Part shown: positions 26,283-35,760 of the stretch, piece after piece | Numbering within the stretch: position 1 is the stretch's first letter | Layout of the letters: each line of letters starts with the position of its first letter | Source of the DNA: Paenibacillus dauci | GTDB taxonomy: Bacteria > Bacillota > Bacilli > Paenibacillales > Paenibacillaceae | Direction: 5' to 3' | Assembly: GCF_000971985.1 (NCBI RefSeq) | Contig: NZ_KQ040798.1 | Span: forward strand, 673,826 to 737,825 | Length of the DNA stretch: 64,000 nt | Made by a program: the position numbers and the translations under genes | Notes under the pieces: model-generated | Databases searched by the model: none | What the model was told of the DNA's origin: nothing | What the model saw: the letters and a program-made list of their open reading frames with translations, nothing else

Positions 26283-29279
26283 TCAGCGATCCTCTCCTAT
26301 CTGTAAAATAATTGTCATCGTGACACCCAATACCGTCAGGAACACACCCAGGTCAAAAATCAGTGCCGTAGCAAGTTCGGTCTTTCCGAGGAATGGAATA
26401 TCAAAATAACCAAAAGCATGACTCAGGAAAGGCGCTCCGAATACGAATGAACCTATCGCTGTCAGATAAGCCACAGACAGCCCGGCTGCCATAATATCAC
26501 GATAATCCAGCGGAAGCACCCGTCTTACCGTCTCCGCATTAAATGCCAGTGCGAGCAGCACAAGTGCCGATGATGCCATCAGACCACCGACAAAACCGCC
26601 ACCCGGATTGTTGTGTCCGGCAAAGAACAGATACAGGGCAAATGTCAGGATAATAAATACAATAACCTTGGTACTCGTCTCCAAAATGACATCATTGCTC
26701 TTGAACTGTTTCATGTTTTTGGCGACTGTGGCCGTTTCTTTACGTGTACGTCCGATCGGTACTTTGGGAGCCAGTGTTACTTTGCGGTGCAAATATAGAA
26801 TACGTGCTCCTGCGTCCCTGCCCTGTAATTGAAGCTGAATCATCGAGTAGATTCCCAGCGAAGCAATACCAAGCACCGTAATTTCCAGCATCGTATCAAA
26901 TCCACGGAAGTCCACGAGAATAACATTGACTACATTATCGCCGCCGCCCAGATCATGACTGTTTTTGACAAAGTAATCGGCAATACTCTCAAAGCTGCTG
27001 CTGCCACTTGCACTGAGCGAGATTAACGTTACAACCACACCTACACTGACAGCTATTATAATATTCAGCGAACGGTATTTGCGGCTGCTCACTTCACGGC
27101 GCAGTTCCGGCATATGGTAAAAGCAGAGCAAGAACAGCACAACCGATACCGTCTCGATAATCATCTGTGTCAGAGCCAGATCCGGAGCACGGAACAGGAC
27201 AAAGAACAAAGTAACCAGATAGCCGACTGCGCCGGTCATAATGACTGCAATCAGCCGTTGCCGGGCAAAAGGAACCGCAACTGCCGAAATAACCAGCAGG
27301 GCTATCAATACAATCTCGTAAATATTAATAGGTGCCGTATCCGGCGTCATAAGCGATAATACATCCGCTCGCCATAGCGCCGCACCGAGCACAATGACCA
27401 TAAATCCAAAAATATAGACCAGATAATTGCGAGCGGAGCGGTTCATATAAGCATCCGTCAGCATGCGAGAAGCTTTCTCTCCATAACGCAGCAGACTGTC
27501 GTACATATGATTCCAGCTCAGCTTGTCCGGATATATCGCATAGATACCTTTCCAGCGATTCAGCAACAGATACAGTACAGTTCCCAGTACGATAACACCC
27601 ATCGTCATAAACAATGCCGGGGTAAATCCATGCCAGAACGAGATATGCACATCAAAATGTTCTCCTGGTGCTACCAGCGAAGGCAATACCGACCGCATGG
27701 CCGGCTCAATAATGCTGTAGGAGAGCACATTTGGGAACAATCCGAGTACAACCACGCAGACCGCCAGGATTACCGGAGAAATCAGCATACCTGCTGGTGC
27801 TTCATGCGGCGTTATACCGAGCTTTTCTTTTTGCAGCGGTCCACGGAATGTTTTGAAGATCAGAATCATGCTGTACACAAATGTGAATACACTTCCAAGG
27901 AAAGCAAGGATCGGGAACAATATGCCCCATGTTCCCAGTTCGAAGATATGCAGATGGGTCAGTTCCACCATTGCTTCCAGGAACATTTCCTTGCTTAGAT
28001 ACCCATTAAAAGGAGGAACTCCAGCCATCGAGAATCCGCTGATACAGGCAACGGTAAAGCTGATCGGCATCAGTGAAATCAGACCACCCAGACGGCGAAT
28101 ATCCCTCGTACCTGTCTCATGATCGACAATTCCGGCAACCATAAATAGTGCGCCCTTGAATGTTGCATGGTTGACGAGATGGAATATGGCTGCCATTGTC
28201 GCTGCCGTATAGATCATCGACTCTTCGCCATATCCGTAATACACCGCTGCCGACCCTGCGCCAAACAGCGACATGATCAGACCAAGCTGCGAGATCGTCG
28301 AGTAGGCCAGCAGCGCCTTGAGATCCGTCTGTTTTACTGCCAGTATCGATCCGTAACACATCGTAATGATACCGACCAGTGAGACGATCCAGAACCATTC
28401 TGCCTGACCGGCAAATACCGGACTAAAGCGGGCAACCAGATAGATCCCTGCCTTGACCATCGTCGCCGAGTGCAGATAAGCACTGACCGGTGTCGGGGCT
28501 TCCATCGCATCCGGTAGCCAGATATGAAAAGGAAACTGGGCCGACTTAGTAAAGGCTCCCAGCAGGATCAGAATCATCGCCAGCAAGAACAGTGGATGCC
28601 CCTGTACATTTCCGACCATAGCGATCGTCTCGCGAATACTCCATGTACCGGTCATATGATGCAGAACAACAAATCCCGCCAGCATCGCAAAACCACCGAA
28701 CACCGTAATCAGCATAGACTTGAGCGCCCCATAACGCGAACGATCACGTTCATACCAAAAAGCAATCAACAGGAAGGACGAAATGCTCGTCAATTCCCAG
28801 AAGGTATAAAGCACAATCATATTATCCGATAGCACAATTCCCAGCATTGCTCCCATAAACAGAAGCAAATACAGATAAAACCGGTGAATCGCTTCCTGCT
28901 CCGGGTTCAGATAATAGATGGAATACAGTACAACCAATGCACCAATCCCTGTAATCAGCAGGGCAAATAACAATCCCAGCCCATCCAGATAGACCGTAAA
29001 GTTAATACCAAGTGAAGGTATCCACGGTAGCGAGAATGTCTCGCTTACATCGTTGCGAACAACCGGAAGATACCGCAGGAAATTCAGAAACAGCAGCACC
29101 GGCAATATAAGTACAATCCAGCCGGTATGTATCTTTTTGGTACCTTTCCGAATGGCTGGTACCAGTGCAGCCAGCACAAATGGAGCCAAAATAGCAGCAT
29201 GCAGTAAATACACTCTTGTAAGCACCCCCAAATCCATAATATATATCAGTCTGTCGCGGCTTGTAGCTGCCGGAAACAA
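26283..29279 (-). CDS. mrpA: Mrp Na+/H+ antiporter, fused subunits A and B
   Basis: About 998 residues. The N-terminal ~800 are MrpA, a NuoL-like subunit with FWELTSISSFLLIAFWYE (with the conserved Glu), FHIWLPDAMEAPTPVSAYLHSATMVKAG and VNHATFKGALFMVAG, plus the MrpA-specific C-terminal helices. The last ~135 residues (from about KSNDVILETSTKVIVF) are a complete MrpB domain (FFAGHNNPGGGFVGGL). No separate mrpB exists in the operon, so A and B are fused, as in some known Mrp operons. I chose a TTG at 29279 because AGGAGG lies 5 bp upstream; an ATG at 29237 lacks a ribosome site and an ATG-frame extends to 29327. The complex exports Na+ for H+ and supports pH and salt homeostasis. Confidence 0.93.
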   Translation of the reverse strand: MFPAATSRDRLIYIMDLGVLTRVYLLHAAILAPFVLAALVPAIRKGTKKIHTGWIVLILPVLLFLNFLRYLPVVRNDVSETFSLPWIPSLGINFTVYLDGLGLLFALLITGIGALVVLYSIYYLNPEQEAIHRFYLYLLLFMGAMLGIVLSDNMIVLYTFWELTSISSFLLIAFWYERDRSRYGALKSMLITVFGGFAMLAGFVVLHHMTGTWSIRETIAMVGNVQGHPLFLLAMILILLGAFTKSAQFPFHIWLPDAMEAPTPVSAYLHSATMVKAGIYLVARFSPVFAGQAEWFWIVSLVGIITMCYGSILAVKQTDLKALLAYSTISQLGLIMSLFGAGSAAVYYGYGEESMIYTAATMAAIFHLVNHATFKGALFMVAGIVDHETGTRDIRRLGGLISLMPISFTVACISGFSMAGVPPFNGYLSKEMFLEAMVELTHLHIFELGTWGILFPILAFLGSVFTFVYSMILIFKTFRGPLQKEKLGITPHEAPAGMLISPVILAVCVVVLGLFPNVLSYSIIEPAMRSVLPSLVAPGEHFDVHISFWHGFTPALFMTMGVIVLGTVLYLLLNRWKGIYAIYPDKLSWNHMYDSLLRYGEKASRMLTDAYMNRSARNYLVYIFGFMVIVLGAALWRADVLSLMTPDTAPINIYEIVLIALLVISAVAVPFARQRLIAVIMTGAVGYLVTLFFVLFRAPDLALTQMIIETVSVVLFLLCFYHMPELRREVSSRKYRSLNIIIAVSVGVVVTLISLSASGSSSFESIADYFVKNSHDLGGGDNVVNVILVDFRGFDTMLEITVLGIASLGIYSMIQLQLQGRDAGARILYLHRKVTLAPKVPIGRTRKETATVAKNMKQFKSNDVILETSTKVIVFIILTFALYLFFAGHNNPGGGFVGGLMASSALVLLALAFNAETVRRVLPLDYRDIMAAGLSVAYLTAIGSFVFGAPFLSHAFGYFDIPFLGKTELATALIFDLGVFLTVLGVTMTIILQIGEDR

Positions 29280-29308
29280 ACATTCCTCCTGTCTGTCGAC
29301 AAAACAGC

Positions 29309-29336
29309 AGAAGCTGCAATAGACCACCAGCTTCTA
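29309..29336 (-). promoter_or_regulatory. leader hairpin before mrpAB
   Basis: AGAAGCTG and CAGCTTCT flank an 11-nt loop on the minus strand, just before the AGGAGG of mrpAB. No T-run follows, so it is not a terminator; a translational or mRNA-stability role is possible. Confidence 0.35.
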
Positions 29337-29408
29337 CAGAACCCCGTCCTCCTATAGTACCCATAAACAGGTACCTGCGAATTACCGATGATTTCCATCC
29401 CTATGTCC

Positions 29409-29448
29409 GAAAAAAGACAAAGAGGAGCCTGTAATGACAGGCTCCTCC
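29409..29448 (-). terminator. terminator of the sugar-sensing operon
   Basis: The minus strand reads GAGGAGCCTGT-CATT-ACAGGCTCCTC followed by TTTGTCTTTTTT. It is 137 bp after the response regulator stop and separates that operon from mrp. Confidence 0.88.
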
Positions 29449-29584
29449 GGTATTTCCAATGTATTCGATTATTAAAAGGAATGGCACTGATCCTGTCGAC
29501 AAGTAGGATTCAGCTTGCGATAGGCTATAATACCTCGTCCATTATACTATACCCGCAGATAGACAGCAAGTAACAGCGCTCTAT

Positions 29585-30820
29585 TTAGCCAGATGAAACA
29601 TCACGACGATAGCGATTAGGTGAAACGCCTATAACCTTTTTAAAGGCCGTACTGAAGTAATGCTGCGATTCATATCCCACTTCTTCCGCCACCTCCAGAA
29701 TCGATCGGTCACTTTCTTCCAGCAGCTGTACAGCCCGCTGTATCCGGGCATGCACCAGCACATGGATAAAGGACTGTCCCAGCTCCTTTTTCATAACTCG
29801 GCTAAGATAAGTAGAGGATACTTGCAGAGTATCAGCCAGCTGTTCCAGCGTCAGCTCTGGATCGGCATAATGCTCCATAATATAGCTGCGTGCTCGTCGC
29901 ACGAGTGGAGACAGACCGGAATGTTCCTTCCATTCACGCTTAAGCTGGCGATACGTCTCATGCAGCAGCTCTGATGGCTGTATATCTTCCAGCTCTTCTT
30001 CATTGGTGACCGGCTGTGTCCAGACCTGCACATGCAGACCGATATGATCACGAACAGCCGCGATAATACGTTCTTCCATATGGGCAGCAGGTATTTCCCA
30101 GAGGAACAAGACGATCGTGCCGGAATCTTCACGGCAGATCACGAGTGGAATATGGGACAATAGTTCGGCAGCAATATTGCCGATCGCAAACAGCAGCAGC
30201 TGTTTATCCTGTTCTTTGAGCGGCGGACGTCCTTCTGCCTGTCCCGACCAGCGTATCAACGTAAGTGCCGCTGGCTGGGCTGCCGGTAACCCGAGAAATT
30301 CCTGCTGGCGCCGAATCTCCTCCTGCCGCAGACGTCCATTCAGCCATTCCAGACAGAACTGCTCGCGCAGGAGCGGAATATTGCGCTGGATCTGATCGGT
30401 CGCCAGCTTGAGATATTCCTCCTGCTGCTGATCCCCATTGAGCTCGGTACGGATATGATCCAGTACTTCCTGCAGATGCACCGGATCAACCGGCTTGAGG
30501 ATATAATCCTTGACTCCCAGCCGAATCGCTTCCTGGGCATAACTGAACTCGTCGTGACCGGTAATAATTACAAATCGGCAGCCAGGACGTTCCTCCCGCA
30601 GCCGCTTCATCAGCGAGATGCCATTCATGAATGGCATATTCATATCCACGAGCAGAATATCAATATCCTGCCGCAGTGCAATCTCCAGTGCTTCTTCGCC
30701 ATCCTCCGCCTCTGCCGCCACGATCATGCCCAGACTGCTCCAGTCTACCGCATCACGTATTCCTTCACGAATAATCGGTTCGTCATCGGCAATCATTACA
30801 TTCAGCAATGTACTCATCAT
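29585..30820 (-). CDS. response regulator, AraC output (YesN-like)
   Basis: A 411-residue response regulator. The receiver domain has DDE at about 12-14, phospho-acceptor in LLVDMNMPFMNG (about D57) and Lys in ILKPVDP. The AraC-type HTH is at about 305-405 (TLEQLADTLQVSSTYLSRVMKKELGQSF and ILEVAEEVGYESQHYFSTAF). Its start overlaps the kinase stop by 4 bp (ATGA), so the pair is translationally coupled. It is last in the operon SBP-kinase-regulator. Confidence 0.94.
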   Translation of the reverse strand: MMSTLLNVMIADDEPIIREGIRDAVDWSSLGMIVAAEAEDGEEALEIALRQDIDILLVDMNMPFMNGISLMKRLREERPGCRFVIITGHDEFSYAQEAIRLGVKDYILKPVDPVHLQEVLDHIRTELNGDQQQEEYLKLATDQIQRNIPLLREQFCLEWLNGRLRQEEIRRQQEFLGLPAAQPAALTLIRWSGQAEGRPPLKEQDKQLLLFAIGNIAAELLSHIPLVICREDSGTIVLFLWEIPAAHMEERIIAAVRDHIGLHVQVWTQPVTNEEELEDIQPSELLHETYRQLKREWKEHSGLSPLVRRARSYIMEHYADPELTLEQLADTLQVSSTYLSRVMKKELGQSFIHVLVHARIQRAVQLLEESDRSILEVAEEVGYESQHYFSTAFKKVIGVSPNRYRRDVSSG

Positions 30821-32871
30821 TCTTCATCTCCCTGGCGAATTAAGGATGTTGGGAACTGCCACAGCAGCGGCTGGGTAACTTGTACGATCGTCCCGCCGCC
30901 TTCCCGATGATCCATCGTCAGTCCATAGCGAGTGCCATAGGCCAGATGGATCCGTGCCTGAATATTCAGCAGGCCATAGCTGCCTGCCGGTTCCGGTCCC
31001 TGACTCCCTATCACTTCCAGCGGATGCTCCAGCTGTCTGCGCAGCCAGATCAGACGCTCTTCGCTAATCCCGGCACCATCATCCTCAACAGTATAAATCA
31101 GTTTGTCTTCCTGCTGCTCTGCCCGGATGCGGATGGTTCCGGGACCACGCCGCGCTTTGATCCCATGGTAGATGGCATTTTCCACAAGCGGCTGAAGCAG
31201 CAGCTTGATCACATAGACATTGCGGATCGACTCGTCTACCTCCAGCCGATAATTAAGCCGGTCCCGGTAGCGTGTCTCCTGAATCTGCAAATAACTCCGT
31301 ACATGCTGTTCCTCTTCCGACAATGTGATAATATCACTCCCCCGGCTGAGTCCGATCCGAAACAGCTTGGACAGGGAATCGATCATGCCGGATATATCTT
31401 CTGCGCCTTTGCGGCGGGCCATCCACTGAATCGTGTCCAGTGTATTATATAGAAAATGGGGGCGGATATGCGCCTGCAGACTGCGCAGCTCCGCTTCTCT
31501 TTTCTGCTGTTCCTGCTGCTTGTTGAGCTGGATCAGATTGCGTATTTCATTAATCATCCGGTTAAAGCTGCGTCCGAGCATGCCCACTTCATCCCGGCGG
31601 CTGCTCATATAACGTGCGGTCATATCGCCTGCTTCAGCCTTTTGCATCAATGAGGACAAACGGTAGATCGGCCGGGAAATGGAGCGGGATAATCCATACG
31701 ATGCAGTCAGTCCAAACAGGCAGACAAAGAACAGGAAGATCACTACATAAAAGCGTATCGTTCTTGCTTCGGCTACTGATTCGCTAAACCGGAATACGCC
31801 TACCGTCTTCCATCCCGTATAACTGGAAGTGGTATACACGAACTGCAGCTGCTGACCCTGGATCTCCTCGGTAAATACATTCTGCTGCCCCCCTGCGAGT
31901 GCAGCAGCCAGCTTCGCCGGCACCGTCTGCTCAAAGGGGCCTTCTGGTGCATAGATCTGCCGCCCACGCGAATCGGTAACCATCAGATAGCCGGTTTTGC
32001 CCAGCGTTACATCTTTGGCAGCCTGGGCGATAACCCGCAGCTTGAGATCAATCAGTACCACACCCCGGACTTCTCCGGTTTTCGGATCATTAAGCGAACG
32101 GGCGACCGAGATCACTTCACTATCCCGGTAATTGGTATGATTGGTTGCGTTGCGACCGGCAGGGTGCCCCACAATAGTGAATATACCCTGATGCTCTACC
32201 GCCTGTCGGTACCATTGTTCATGTGTGAGACTTTCCGGTGAACGGGCATACATTTCGTTACTGATATATTCTCCCCGGCTATTCACGATCAGAATCCCGG
32301 CAATCTCCGGATAGACAGTCGTAAACCCCTGCAGGAATTGGCGAATCTGATAAATAGATGTACCGGACAACGTACCGTTGCCAGCCGTTCCGGCTAGCTC
32401 GCTGCTGCTCAGATCATTACCGGCTGCAGCGCCGGATGAGGACTGTCTGGATACCCTTTGTTGTCCTTTTGACGTCAATCGACTGTTATCATTAGACGAA
32501 GAAGAACCCGACCCGGCAGGCTGTTTGTTATCTTTTGCCAGCGTCTGGGCTTCGGTCTTTCCATTCATAAAAGAATCCACATCCGTATCAAAGCTGATCA
32601 GATAGGTAATACTCTGCATATGCTGCATGTACGTATCGATCGTCTGGTTGACCTTGCTGATCAGCTGCAGCGTATTATCGGTTACCTGATGTTCAATAAT
32701 CCGGTCAGACGTCCAGTTGACCATGATGCCCAGCAGAATAGCAGGCAAAATACCCACCAGCAGGAACAGCGCAATCAGCTGATCCCGCAGTGGCAAATTC
32801 TCTGGATGCCAGCGGCGCCAATCCTGTTGCAGCCAGCTTCGCAGACGTCCGTCGGTGTTCTTATTTGGCAT
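30817..32871 (-). CDS. sensor histidine kinase, YesM-like
   Basis: A 684-residue membrane kinase. Helix at about 32-52; extracytoplasmic dCache-like sensing region (about 55-385); second helix near 388-408; HAMP (about 410-462); His_kinase with LQAHIRPHFLYNTLDTIQWM (phospho-His near 484); HATPase with PLVENAIYHGI, DDGAGI and GSYGLLNIQARI. A Ser/Gly/Asn-rich insertion of about 50 residues (about 105-155) interrupts the sensing region. It overlaps the upstream sugar-binding gene by 11 bp, which implies a three-part sensor. Confidence 0.93.
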   Translation of the reverse strand: MPNKNTDGRLRSWLQQDWRRWHPENLPLRDQLIALFLLVGILPAILLGIMVNWTSDRIIEHQVTDNTLQLISKVNQTIDTYMQHMQSITYLISFDTDVDSFMNGKTEAQTLAKDNKQPAGSGSSSSNDNSRLTSKGQQRVSRQSSSGAAAGNDLSSSELAGTAGNGTLSGTSIYQIRQFLQGFTTVYPEIAGILIVNSRGEYISNEMYARSPESLTHEQWYRQAVEHQGIFTIVGHPAGRNATNHTNYRDSEVISVARSLNDPKTGEVRGVVLIDLKLRVIAQAAKDVTLGKTGYLMVTDSRGRQIYAPEGPFEQTVPAKLAAALAGGQQNVFTEEIQGQQLQFVYTTSSYTGWKTVGVFRFSESVAEARTIRFYVVIFLFFVCLFGLTASYGLSRSISRPIYRLSSLMQKAEAGDMTARYMSSRRDEVGMLGRSFNRMINEIRNLIQLNKQQEQQKREAELRSLQAHIRPHFLYNTLDTIQWMARRKGAEDISGMIDSLSKLFRIGLSRGSDIITLSEEEQHVRSYLQIQETRYRDRLNYRLEVDESIRNVYVIKLLLQPLVENAIYHGIKARRGPGTIRIRAEQQEDKLIYTVEDDGAGISEERLIWLRRQLEHPLEVIGSQGPEPAGSYGLLNIQARIHLAYGTRYGLTMDHREGGGTIVQVTQPLLWQFPTSLIRQGDEE

Positions 32872-33883
32872 AATAATCCTCTACATTCTCCCGAGTCACT
32901 ACGGATACTCCCGTATCCACCCGCACCGGTACCGGCGAGACGATCCCGCTCAGCGAGGGGGCAGGTACCGTCAATCCATGATGCAGATGAAACAGATACT
33001 GCAGCGACCAGTAGCCCATATTCCAGGTTCCCTGGGCAATCGTCGCTTCTATCGTTCCGGAGCGAATCATATCCAGTGTCTCCTTGTTGGTATCAAAGCT
33101 GATAATGACCGGCTTATTGGAACTGCTGGCGGTACCGGACTGCATATGCTGCTCCACTGCCGAACCGACGCCATATGCACCGGTCGCCTCAGTGATGAAG
33201 ATTCCTTTTAGCTTGGGATATTGGGTGAGCAGCTTGGTCGTCAGCTGTTCGGCCAGCACAGCATCACCGTTATCATTCTCGACGGCTACAACCTTCATCT
33301 GTGGATACCGCTCCCGAATCGCTTCTTCAAATCCTCCGCTCCGGTCTTTGTGATTCTGCTGATTGCCGAGCGTAATAATCGCGACCTGTCCACTGCCGCC
33401 AGTGCGTTCTGCCATTTGTCCGGCAGCAATATCGCCTGCATTGCGGTTATCTGTCGCCAAAAAGGAATACGACTTGCTGCCGGGGGATTCCGCGTCAAAC
33501 ATGACCACAGGAATACCGGCATCGACCGCCTTGTTCACTGCCTGTACGAGCAGCGGCGAATCAATAGCGGAGATAGCGATTCCGGCAGGCTTTTTGGCAA
33601 TGGCCTGCTCGACAATCATCGCCTGTTCACGTGCGTCATAGCGGGTAGAACCCTGATAATCGACCGATACATCCAGCGCTTCGGCTGCATCCTCGAATCC
33701 TTTGAGTCCGCTTTTCCAGTATTCAATACCGGATTGGAAAGTGATCATGACATACTTTTCATTAATATTCCCTTTCATTCCCTGCTCATTCCAGGCGGAG
33801 GAAGTCTCCTGTGCCTGATATTGTACGATATAAATGATGAGGGCTACGACCAGCACAGCATACACCCATAACATTTTGCGCAT
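32861..33883 (-). CDS. membrane-anchored sugar-binding protein (sensor component)
   Basis: A 340-residue RbsB/LacI-type periplasmic-binding domain. It has an uncleaved-looking N-terminal helix (about 4-20, MLWVYAVLVVALIIYIV) and no lipobox, so it is probably membrane-anchored outside the cell. Family blocks: KKPAGIAISAIDS, AGIPVVMFDAESPGS, ATDNRNAGDIAAGQMAE and ISFDTNKETLDMIRSGTIEATIAQ. No permease or ATPase follows; instead the kinase gene overlaps it. The likely role is ligand presentation to the kinase, as known for XylFII-LytS in Clostridium. That is inference by analogy. Confidence 0.88.
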   Translation of the reverse strand: MRKMLWVYAVLVVALIIYIVQYQAQETSSAWNEQGMKGNINEKYVMITFQSGIEYWKSGLKGFEDAAEALDVSVDYQGSTRYDAREQAMIVEQAIAKKPAGIAISAIDSPLLVQAVNKAVDAGIPVVMFDAESPGSKSYSFLATDNRNAGDIAAGQMAERTGGSGQVAIITLGNQQNHKDRSGGFEEAIRERYPQMKVVAVENDNGDAVLAEQLTTKLLTQYPKLKGIFITEATGAYGVGSAVEQHMQSGTASSSNKPVIISFDTNKETLDMIRSGTIEATIAQGTWNMGYWSLQYLFHLHHGLTVPAPSLSGIVSPVPVRVDTGVSVVTRENVEDYYAK

Positions 33884-33914
33884 AACGGCCTTCCCTTCGA
33901 AGCGTATTTGATTA

Positions 33915-33943
33915 TTAGATGAGATGATAGGAACATCATCTAA
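33915..33943 (-). promoter_or_regulatory. inverted repeat upstream of sugar-sensing operon
   Basis: Perfect 8-bp arms TTAGATGA / TCATCTAA with a 13-nt spacer, downstream of a -10-like TATATT (minus strand, about 33942-33948). It could be an operator or a leader hairpin. A cre-like sequence (TTAAAGCGTTTTCT, 12 of 14) lies further upstream near 33963-33976. Confidence 0.4.
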
Positions 33944-33993
33944 TATAACGCAAATCCCGATTTAAGAAAACGCTTTAATAAACGGGTAGTAAT

Positions 33994-34033
33994 AAAAAGA
34001 CAGCTTCTCCCCTTGATAGGGAAAAGCTGTCTT
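33994..34033 (-). terminator. terminator of the nik-like operon
   Basis: Stem AAGACAGCTTTTCCC / GGGGAGAAGCTGTCTT on the minus strand followed by TTTTTATT. It is 35 bp after the last gene. Confidence 0.9.
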
Positions 34034-34067
34034 GTATGGTTGAACAGCCAAGCATCGCTACCTGGAT

Positions 34068-34868
34068 TCAGTCCCAGACCAAACGATTGGCCGGATGCTC
34101 AGGCAAAATGGAATCGACCAGCTGCCGTACAGCAGGATGTGCAGAATGAATCAATGCTTCACCATCTGCTTCCTGCTGTACCAGTCTGCCCTGATCCATC
34201 ACTGCTATCCGATCACACAGCGTCATTGCAGCGCGGATATCATGAGTGATAAACAGATAGGATAGCTGATGGGAAGCCTTGAGCTCTGCCAGCAGGGATA
34301 GAATATGCGTCTGATTCACCATATCCAGACTGCTGACCGATTCATCCAGCACAATCAGTTTGGGTTTCAGTGCAATCGCTCGGGCGATATTGATCCGCTG
34401 TAGCTGCCCGCCGCTGAACTGATCGGGACGTTTACCCGCATCTGTAGCAGAGAGACCTACCTGCTCCAACAGTTCACCGATCCGGCGCCGCCGCTCAGCT
34501 GTACCGAGACGCTCATAATTATCCAGCGGCTCACCGATAATCTCTGCAGCTGTCATCATTGGATTCACCGCAGAATAACAATCCTGAAAAACCACCTGCA
34601 GATCGCGCCGCATCGCCTTGCTCATATGGCGGCTCGTCCGGTAAATATCCTGCCCTTCGAACAGGATCTGTCCATGACTGGGCCGCTGCATGCCGAGGAT
34701 AATTTTGCCCAGTGTACTTTTACCTGCTCCACTTGTACCCAGCAGTCCCAGACAGCAACCTTTTTCGATAGTGAATGAGATATCTGTCAGCACAGAAGGA
34801 GTATGATCTGCGCGACGGAACCAGCGGCGCTGTTGGTAGCTGTGACTTACCTCGCGTACTTCAAGCAT
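34068..34868 (-). CDS. nikE: metal/peptide ABC importer ATPase (NikE/OppF type)
   Basis: A 266-residue ATPase. Walker A GTSGAGKST (about 40-48), signature FSGGQLQRINIARAI, Walker B LIVLDESVSSLD. It has the NikE/OppF-type N-terminal block SHSYQQRRWFRR before the core. It pairs with the NikD-type ATPase 20 bp upstream. It lacks an obvious C-terminal Cys-rich Fe-S extension seen in some Opp ATPases. Confidence 0.88.
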   Translation of the reverse strand: MLEVREVSHSYQQRRWFRRADHTPSVLTDISFTIEKGCCLGLLGTSGAGKSTLGKIILGMQRPSHGQILFEGQDIYRTSRHMSKAMRRDLQVVFQDCYSAVNPMMTAAEIIGEPLDNYERLGTAERRRRIGELLEQVGLSATDAGKRPDQFSGGQLQRINIARAIALKPKLIVLDESVSSLDMVNQTHILSLLAELKASHQLSYLFITHDIRAAMTLCDRIAVMDQGRLVQQEADGEALIHSAHPAVRQLVDSILPEHPANRLVWD

Positions 34869-34888
34869 AGTTGCTCCTCCTGCTACTG

Positions 34889-35722
34889 TTATTTCTGCTT
34901 CGCTGCATGTCTACTGCCGCTTAGGGCTGTAAGTGGACGGGCATTGAGCAAAGTCTGGGTATAGGCATGGGCAGGATGGTTAAACAGCTGATGAACCTCT
35001 GCCTGCTCGACGATTCTGCCTTGTTGCATGACTGCCACTTCATCTGCCAGCTGGGAAATTACGCCAAGATCATGGGAAATGAGCAAAATGGCCGTACCAC
35101 ATTCTGTACGCAATCGGTGCAGCTCACGCAGTACCCGAAGCTGATTGACCACATCGAGCGCTGTCGTCGGCTCATCTGCAATAACCAGCGCGGGACGCAG
35201 ACACATCGAGATCGCGATCATGACCCGCTGCAGCATACCACCGCTTAGCTGAAATGGATAGCACTTCATTAACCGCGAAGGTTCGGGCAGGTTCATATCT
35301 GCCAGTGCAGAGATGGCCTGTTCTCTCGCCTGTGCTTTGGACAGGTTGGGATAATGAGTACGCAGTGTCTCCATAAACTGCGAGCCAATCGTATAGACCG
35401 GCGTGAACGCGTTCATCGGATTTTGCATAATACATCCGATCTCCCGTCCCCGTATGCGCCGCATCTCTTTGTCCGGCAGAGAAGTCAGCTCGCGTCCATG
35501 CAGACGAATACTGCCGGAGACTGCCATCTGCCGGGGATTCAGCAGCTGCAGGATCGCGTTGCAGGTCAATGATTTGCCGCTGCCACTTTCTCCGACCAGA
35601 CCCAGTATAGAGCCTTTTTCCAGGGTCAGATGGATATTTTCCAGCAGAAGTTGGGGCTGTTCCCTGTTATTCAGACCTACCTGCAGATTGTCTACTTCCA
35701 GTACCTTCCCGCTATTCTCCAC
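34889..35722 (-). CDS. nikD: metal/peptide ABC importer ATPase (NikD/OppD type)
   Basis: A 277-residue ATPase. Walker A GESGSGKSLTCNAIL (about 43-57), signature LSGGMLQRVMIAISM, Walker B LVIADEPTTALD, and the NikD/OppD-type NPMNAFTPVYTIGSQ Q-loop region. Start is a GTG 8 bp from AGGGAGG. Confidence 0.88.
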   Translation of the reverse strand: MENSGKVLEVDNLQVGLNNREQPQLLLENIHLTLEKGSILGLVGESGSGKSLTCNAILQLLNPRQMAVSGSIRLHGRELTSLPDKEMRRIRGREIGCIMQNPMNAFTPVYTIGSQFMETLRTHYPNLSKAQAREQAISALADMNLPEPSRLMKCYPFQLSGGMLQRVMIAISMCLRPALVIADEPTTALDVVNQLRVLRELHRLRTECGTAILLISHDLGVISQLADEVAVMQQGRIVEQAEVHQLFNHPAHAYTQTLLNARPLTALSGSRHAAKQK

Positions 35723-35760
35723 TTTCTCTGCCTCCCTGTGCTGTCCAGCCTGCTGCTTGT

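Noticed and set aside
29002-29364. A 120-codon frame overlapping the start of mrpAB
   Set aside because: It lies out of frame inside strongly conserved MrpA coding sequence; its ATG is 1 bp from AGGAGG, too close for use.
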